From: Salisapilia sapeloensis
Lineage: Eukaryota; Oomycota; Peronosporomycetes; Peronosporales; Salisapiliaceae
Direction: 5' to 3'
Length of the DNA: 23,021 bases
Assembly (NCBI GenBank): GCA_023334545.1
Contig: JAADVB010000272.1
Span: forward strand, 1 to 23,021
The translations under genes were made by a program, and so were the position numbers. Under the pieces are notes generated by a model. It was not told where the DNA came from, ran no database searches, and saw only the letters and a program-made list of their open reading frames with translations. Position 1 is the first letter of the stretch, and each line of letters begins with the position of its first letter. Of this stretch, positions 19,074 to 23,021 are shown piece by piece.

Positions 19074-20972
19074 ATGACCTTTACACTTATAAGTGAAGAT
19101 GATGCTGCTGCACATGACCGTGTGGCACATACAGGTGAAGGCAAGACTGTAGCGGTGTTCAAGGAAGACGGCGTCATCGTTTCATCTCGATTCGACGGAG
19201 GTAATTTATCCCGTGCAGACCGCGTGGGGGAAGACTGTTACGACTTGCATGTTCATGAGGATGCTGGAAAAGGTCGAACAGGGTATACGACATGGTTTTA
19301 CTTTCAAGTATCCGTTCGATCGACGGACGAGCGTGCTTCGAATGCACTGCCTCGAACGCTCCAATTCTCTCTTGTGAATATGAATCCACAGCGAGGACTG
19401 TATCATCATGGCTATTCGATCATGTACCGATCAACCAATGGCATGAATGCGTGTGACTGTCCACATCGTACTGCAATGTCACATGACGACGGTAGCTGTG
19501 GCTGTCCTTCCTCTTGCTGGGAAGGCACAACGGAAATGGGAGATATGTGGGACCGTATCACAACTCCACTTCAATTCGAAACTGTACGACCGAATGGTAT
19601 TAGTAAGCAGGAGGAGTGTTCCACTCGAGGAAAGCTCCGATCACCTACTAAACGTAGACAAAGTGCTACGTCATTAAAAGGTTCTCAGCTGCAAGAATGG
19701 CTCGATACGAGACGACGGATCACATTCACGTACACCATTCAACACCCTCACCATGAGGTCGTTCGTTTTGCGTTTTGTTATCCATATTCCTTTGATCTTG
19801 TCCAACGACAATTGAGCCAATTGGACACGACGCTGGGTTCAAACACCCATTCGAATACGTCAGATAGCATGTACTATCATCGGGATGTACTGACTCGATC
19901 GCTACAAGGCATACGAGTGGACATACTGACGCTATCGTCAAGAAGAGGGATACTAGCAACACATCCACCTACGTTACCAGCTCAATTCGATTGTCATGAA
20001 AAACGGACAGTTATCATCTCTGCTCGTGTACATCCAGGAGAAACACCTGCCAACTTCATGCTGGATGGAATGATTCACTTGCTAACCAGTTCGACGGATC
20101 CGAGGGCAGTAGCTTTACGTGACCATTTTGTGTTTAAAATTATTCCAGTGCTGAATCCGGATGGTGTCTGTCAAGGACACTATCGTACGGATACTCGAGG
20201 TGTGAACCTTAATCGAGTGTATGAACAGCCAGACGCTAATCAAGAGCCTGCTGTCTATGCTCTAAAGACATTGATTACGGAGATAACGCATGACTATCGT
20301 CGTGCAGGTGTAGAGTCACCTGAAACTAGTGTCGTGTACATTGACTTGCATGCGCATGCGAATCGGCGTGGCTGTTTCTTCTTTGGAAATAACTTTATGG
20401 AGAAAAGAGAGAACCAGGATCTCGTCAAGAGACAGATCCAGACGCAACTGCTGGCGAAACTCGTTGGACTCTACTCTCCTTTCTTTGATTATGCTGCGTC
20501 TTCGTTTGATAAGAGTGAAATGTCGAAACAAGACCTTCGGGCGAATGGAACTGCGACGGCATCACGATCCGGAAGCAGTCGTGTGGCACTATACAAAGCG
20601 ACTGGACTCACTCATGTTTATACGCTCGAATGTAATTACAATGAAGGAAGACAGAACACGTCTGTCATTCCAGCTCGATCAGATATAATTGTCGACAGTA
20701 AAGCAGGCGGGAAGGTGAAGGGAGCAAGTCAGTCGCTACAGAAAGCTCGACTGTATACGAAATTTACACCTGAATCCTGGCGTGACGTTGGTACTGGTGC
20801 TGTTTTGGCTCTTTTAGATTTATTCTACATTTCGACAGGAACTTCTCGCATCTCGTCTTCAACGTTTGGTAGCATCGATGCCATTCGAAAGGACCTTCGG
20901 ACCGAAGTGCAGCAAAGTTGGGGAGAAATGAAGTCGAAACGAGAGAGTACTTCGAATAAATCCAAGATCTAA
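19074..20972 (+). CDS. cytosolic carboxypeptidase, CCP5/AGBL5 type (tubulin deglutamylase)
   Basis: Single exon, 632 aa. The N-terminal domain (SRFDGGNLSRADRVG, then TTWFYFQVSV) and AFCYPYSFD match the M14D cytosolic carboxypeptidases, closest by memory to CCP5. The zinc site is HPGE (His320, Glu323) plus DLHAH (His426). The substrate site is NPDG with HYRTDTRGVNLNR (about 361-381), and the catalytic base is Glu519 in YTLECNYNEGR. CCP5 removes branch-point glutamates from polyglutamylated tubulin, affecting cilia and microtubule stability, which fits a zoospore-forming organism. Odd feature: a Cys-rich insert at 127-148 (CDC...CGCPSSC) between the N-terminal domain and the FETV segment. The catalytic residues are all present, so it should be active. 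Confidence 0.9.
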   Translation: MTFTLISEDDAAAHDRVAHTGEGKTVAVFKEDGVIVSSRFDGGNLSRADRVGEDCYDLHVHEDAGKGRTGYTTWFYFQVSVRSTDERASNALPRTLQFSLVNMNPQRGLYHHGYSIMYRSTNGMNACDCPHRTAMSHDDGSCGCPSSCWEGTTEMGDMWDRITTPLQFETVRPNGISKQEECSTRGKLRSPTKRRQSATSLKGSQLQEWLDTRRRITFTYTIQHPHHEVVRFAFCYPYSFDLVQRQLSQLDTTLGSNTHSNTSDSMYYHRDVLTRSLQGIRVDILTLSSRRGILATHPPTLPAQFDCHEKRTVIISARVHPGETPANFMLDGMIHLLTSSTDPRAVALRDHFVFKIIPVLNPDGVCQGHYRTDTRGVNLNRVYEQPDANQEPAVYALKTLITEITHDYRRAGVESPETSVVYIDLHAHANRRGCFFFGNNFMEKRENQDLVKRQIQTQLLAKLVGLYSPFFDYAASSFDKSEMSKQDLRANGTATASRSGSSRVALYKATGLTHVYTLECNYNEGRQNTSVIPARSDIIVDSKAGGKVKGASQSLQKARLYTKFTPESWRDVGTGAVLALLDLFYISTGTSRISSSTFGSIDAIRKDLRTEVQQSWGEMKSKRESTSNKSKI

Positions 20973-21002
20973 TGTACAATACTTTTTAATCTTACAGTCG
21001 TC

Positions 21003-21265
21003 ATGCTTTCTATTGATGCTGGTTTGGTATCTACAATATTTACTACATGATGGGAAGCATGCGTTAATGGGTATTCGGCAAGGTTACTATATACAAACGT
21101 CATGGACGACTTGTAACGGCAGGAAACGGATGTGCCCTTCGCTACGAAGAGTCGGATAAATCATTAGCAGTGGTTTCGAGGAAGGCGTCAGGCATCTTGC
21201 TACCGTCGTTTAGAAGTGAATGGGCACACCAACCTTCTAACGAGCCACTTTTGATTGAAAAGTGA
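21003..21265 (+). CDS. unrecognised 68-residue two-exon gene
   Basis: Exons 21003-21026 and 21083-21265; the 56-bp intron (gtatct...ggcaag) joins at phase 0. Exon 1 gives only MLSIDAGL. Exon 2 continues VTIYKRHGRLVTAGNGCALR and, after ESDKSLAVVSRKASGILLPS, ends PLLIEK. The frame has no ATG without the first exon, and an in-frame stop lies inside the intron, so splicing is required. The start lies only 31 bp after the CCP5 stop. An acceptor-like cttacag at 20991-20997 just before the ATG hints at a 5' UTR intron or a longer gene. No family is recognised. It could be a real small protein or the visible piece of a larger one. Confidence 0.42.
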
Positions 21266-21623
21266 CGATCTGCTGGAGCTAAGGGGCTTATTACTCGTTA
21301 CGACGTTCTGGTAACCTCGACCTGTTACGCATGACTGGTAGAGTGGAAACTTTCGAGTTACTACGCTGAAGTTGCGTCGACTCTTTCCCAGATAAGAAGC
21401 TTTCTGCCAATTTCTCGAGTATCTCAAATAGCGCGATAGGACAGTCCGAGGTCTGTTTCTCCGACACGACTGTACTTACTATGGAGGTTTTTACCTGGCT
21501 GCGATTTCTTCTCTACATAAATTTCTTCTGCGACTTTGCAATCATTTGTCTTTCCTGGCTAAGGGCATATATCTGTTGAGATTTTCAGTCCTTCATTCAG
21601 TCTTTTCAGTTCCCACGACAGGC
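21266..21623. other. intergenic / promoter of the membrane protein gene
   Basis: About 360 bp. Near its right end cttcattcagtctttt (about 21592-21607) resembles the oomycete initiator and would give a 5' leader of about 17-30 nt for the next gene. No coding frame is supported. Confidence 0.45.
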
Positions 21624-23021
21624 ATGCAGAGCGATAGCAGTGTCATAAGAGCTCTATCGCCGAGTCGAGGGAATTGGAGTGGTATATCCTCTACATCATG
21701 GAGTTCTAGTAATCAGACGCGCAACATGAATCCAACACTAAGCTCCCCAGCATGGAGATCGCCATTGTCGTCGCAACATACTCGATGGCACTCCACACGC
21801 TTCGAACAAATTGGTTTCGCGCGAGAGAAAGAGATGAAGACAACACTTGAGACACCAACTTCGACCGATCGACATTCCAACATACGATCAAGCCTTCAGC
21901 ATCCATTCGCCATGCTCGGCAGTAATCGTGCATCTACACCATCTCGCCCTGTAGCTGAAAAGGATGAAAGCGCTTCAAAAGCTTTACCCACGCTTTTCAT
22001 GCGCTTTATATGGGGAGTCATCGCTAGCTGCTTTATCGTTCACTATTGCGGTCTCTTGCTCCTCTTTACTCCCATATATCGAAAGAGTGTTCACCCATTT
22101 ATCGCGAGCTATATGCACTTTGCACTCCCACCAGTTCTTCCTAAAGAGAGTTCCACCACACTTGTCTACGTGCTTGTGATTGGAGTTGTCCCGACTTCGC
22201 TAGCTTCCATCTTATGGTGCATCTTTCGTCGAAATGCTACTCTTCACATACCGTGGAAACTAGACACGATTTGGACGAAGCTCTACCAAAAGCCTTTGAT
22301 CAGAGTGCCTTCCTGGGATAGTGAATTAAGAACGTTCGTGTGGCGCGCTAAATATTTCGACATGAGTGTCGCGGACATTGTCTTGATGACTCTTTTCTTA
22401 GCCAGCAATGTCTTTATCTTCATTCAAGTTTTGGAAATCAAAGTGCTAACAGTGTCAGCACCGTCAGCAACGTTCTCGATACGAAACGTTGGTAAAGCAT
22501 CGGGTCACGCATGCATCTTTTCGATGGTCTGGATGCTTCTATCCGCCTGCCGACGCAGTTTCTGGCAAGAGTTCTTTCACCAATCTACCAGTCATTCCAG
22601 TTGCTCCCAGTACCACAACTGGATTGTCATGGTCGTCTTCGTCCTTGCAACCTTACATGTCCTATGCCACCTTTTAGTCATACAGCTTGGCCAAGAGTCA
22701 GTAAGTAAACTCATGTCGGGCTTTAGCTCCATGCTCCGCAAGCAATCGGTCGAGGATGCCAATCCAGCCATCATAGCTTATGGTGAACTCGCATTTTGTG
22801 CCTTGCTCTTCCTTGCATTCACCATGTATTGCACTCGGTACCAATTTTATCGACGTTGTTGTCTTCTTGGAGTGAAGAAGACGAGACAGCACGAGTCTCC
22901 AGCTATGACTTTATTACGCAGGTTTCTTGCTACTTTCGGTTTATTTCTGCTTTGCGTTCACTACCCACCGACTATCGTCTGGATGACACCTCCTCTTGTG
23001 CTTTACGTCAACAGCGCGTTC
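21624..23021 (+). CDS. ferric reductase / NOX-like membrane protein, 3' end outside window
   Basis: From the ATG at 21624 the frame stays open for 466 codons to the edge. Residues 1-120 are Ser/Thr/Arg-rich and cytosolic. Hydrophobic helices follow near 125-150, 178-200, 248-272, 293-310, 330-352, 385-402 and 434-462. FDMSVADIVLMTLFLASN, then RNVGKASGHACIFSM, then SQYHNWIVMVVFVLATLHVL matches the ferric reductase transmembrane domain. His331 and His345 are 13 residues apart, the haem-ligand spacing of that family. HYPPTIVWMTPPLVLY is the usual last TM segment before the FAD domain, which would lie beyond the edge. These flavocytochromes pass electrons from NAD(P)H across the membrane to Fe3+ or O2. 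The expected partner of His446, 13-14 residues earlier, is Arg. Confidence 0.68.
   Translation, partial: MQSDSSVIRALSPSRGNWSGISSTSWSSSNQTRNMNPTLSSPAWRSPLSSQHTRWHSTRFEQIGFAREKEMKTTLETPTSTDRHSNIRSSLQHPFAMLGSNRASTPSRPVAEKDESASKALPTLFMRFIWGVIASCFIVHYCGLLLLFTPIYRKSVHPFIASYMHFALPPVLPKESSTTLVYVLVIGVVPTSLASILWCIFRRNATLHIPWKLDTIWTKLYQKPLIRVPSWDSELRTFVWRAKYFDMSVADIVLMTLFLASNVFIFIQVLEIKVLTVSAPSATFSIRNVGKASGHACIFSMVWMLLSACRRSFWQEFFHQSTSHSSCSQYHNWIVMVVFVLATLHVLCHLLVIQLGQESVSKLMSGFSSMLRKQSVEDANPAIIAYGELAFCALLFLAFTMYCTRYQFYRRCCLLGVKKTRQHESPAMTLLRRFLATFGLFLLCVHYPPTIVWMTPPLVLYVNSAF

Noticed and set aside
21200-21427. 75-codon minus-strand ORF
   Set aside because: Basic, low-information peptide antisense to the small spliced gene and spacer; no supporting signal.
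1-23021. transposon, CRISPR array or bacterial operon
   Set aside because: No transposase or reverse transcriptase motifs, no regularly spaced repeats, no Shine-Dalgarno-linked gene strings; introns show the DNA is eukaryotic.

Overview
The window looks like nuclear DNA of an oomycete. Genes sit close together on both strands. They are interrupted by very short GT-AG introns: 47 to 82 bp in every model I could phase exactly. Several transcripts appear to start at elements resembling the oomycete initiator (TCATTC followed by a T-rich tract). Protein content fits too: a multi-pass leucine-rich-repeat membrane protein whose Cys-rich tail I associate with oomycetes, a long single-exon LRR protein of the type common there, a secreted CAP protein, trypsin-like secreted proteases, and a CCP5 tubulin-modifying enzyme that would suit a zoospore-forming (flagellated) organism. 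The moderately AT-rich base composition by eye would suit an Albugo-like or downy-mildew-like genome better than a GC-rich Phytophthora, but the genus is a guess.

Layout. 1-113 (-): open end of a possible gene. 503-1607 (+): EH-domain/coiled-coil protein in three exons, converging with 1629-3175 (-), a Misato/DML1 homologue in four exons; the two stop codons are only about 20 bp apart. 3350-3773 (-): possible small three-exon gene. 4042-4812 (+): secreted CAP-like protein with acidic Ser/Asp-rich flanks. 4813-6678: mostly empty, with a double hairpin and doubtful small ORFs. 6679-8621 (-): DNA polymerase eta in four exons, with a cluster of E2F-like sites at its 5' end. 9385-10174 (-): decayed trypsin-like protease. 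10468-13068 (-): five-exon, five-TM LRR protein. 13950-14825 (-): intact trypsin-like protease, the paralogue of the decayed copy. 15394-15869 (-): unrecognised two-exon gene. 16732-18879 (+): LRR protein. 19074-20972 (+): CCP5-type deglutamylase. 21003-21265 (+): unrecognised 68-residue two-exon gene. 21624-23021 (+): open-ended ferric-reductase/NOX-like membrane protein.

The genes do not form one pathway. Housekeeping functions (translesion synthesis, Misato, tubulin deglutamylation, endocytic-type EH protein) are mixed with fast-evolving secreted or surface proteins. The clearest evolutionary event is duplication of the protease. The decayed and intact copies flank the LRR membrane gene, and their similarity continues past the stop codon into the 3' flank. 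Exon joins were made by eye from splice signals, reading-frame phase and protein-family continuity.
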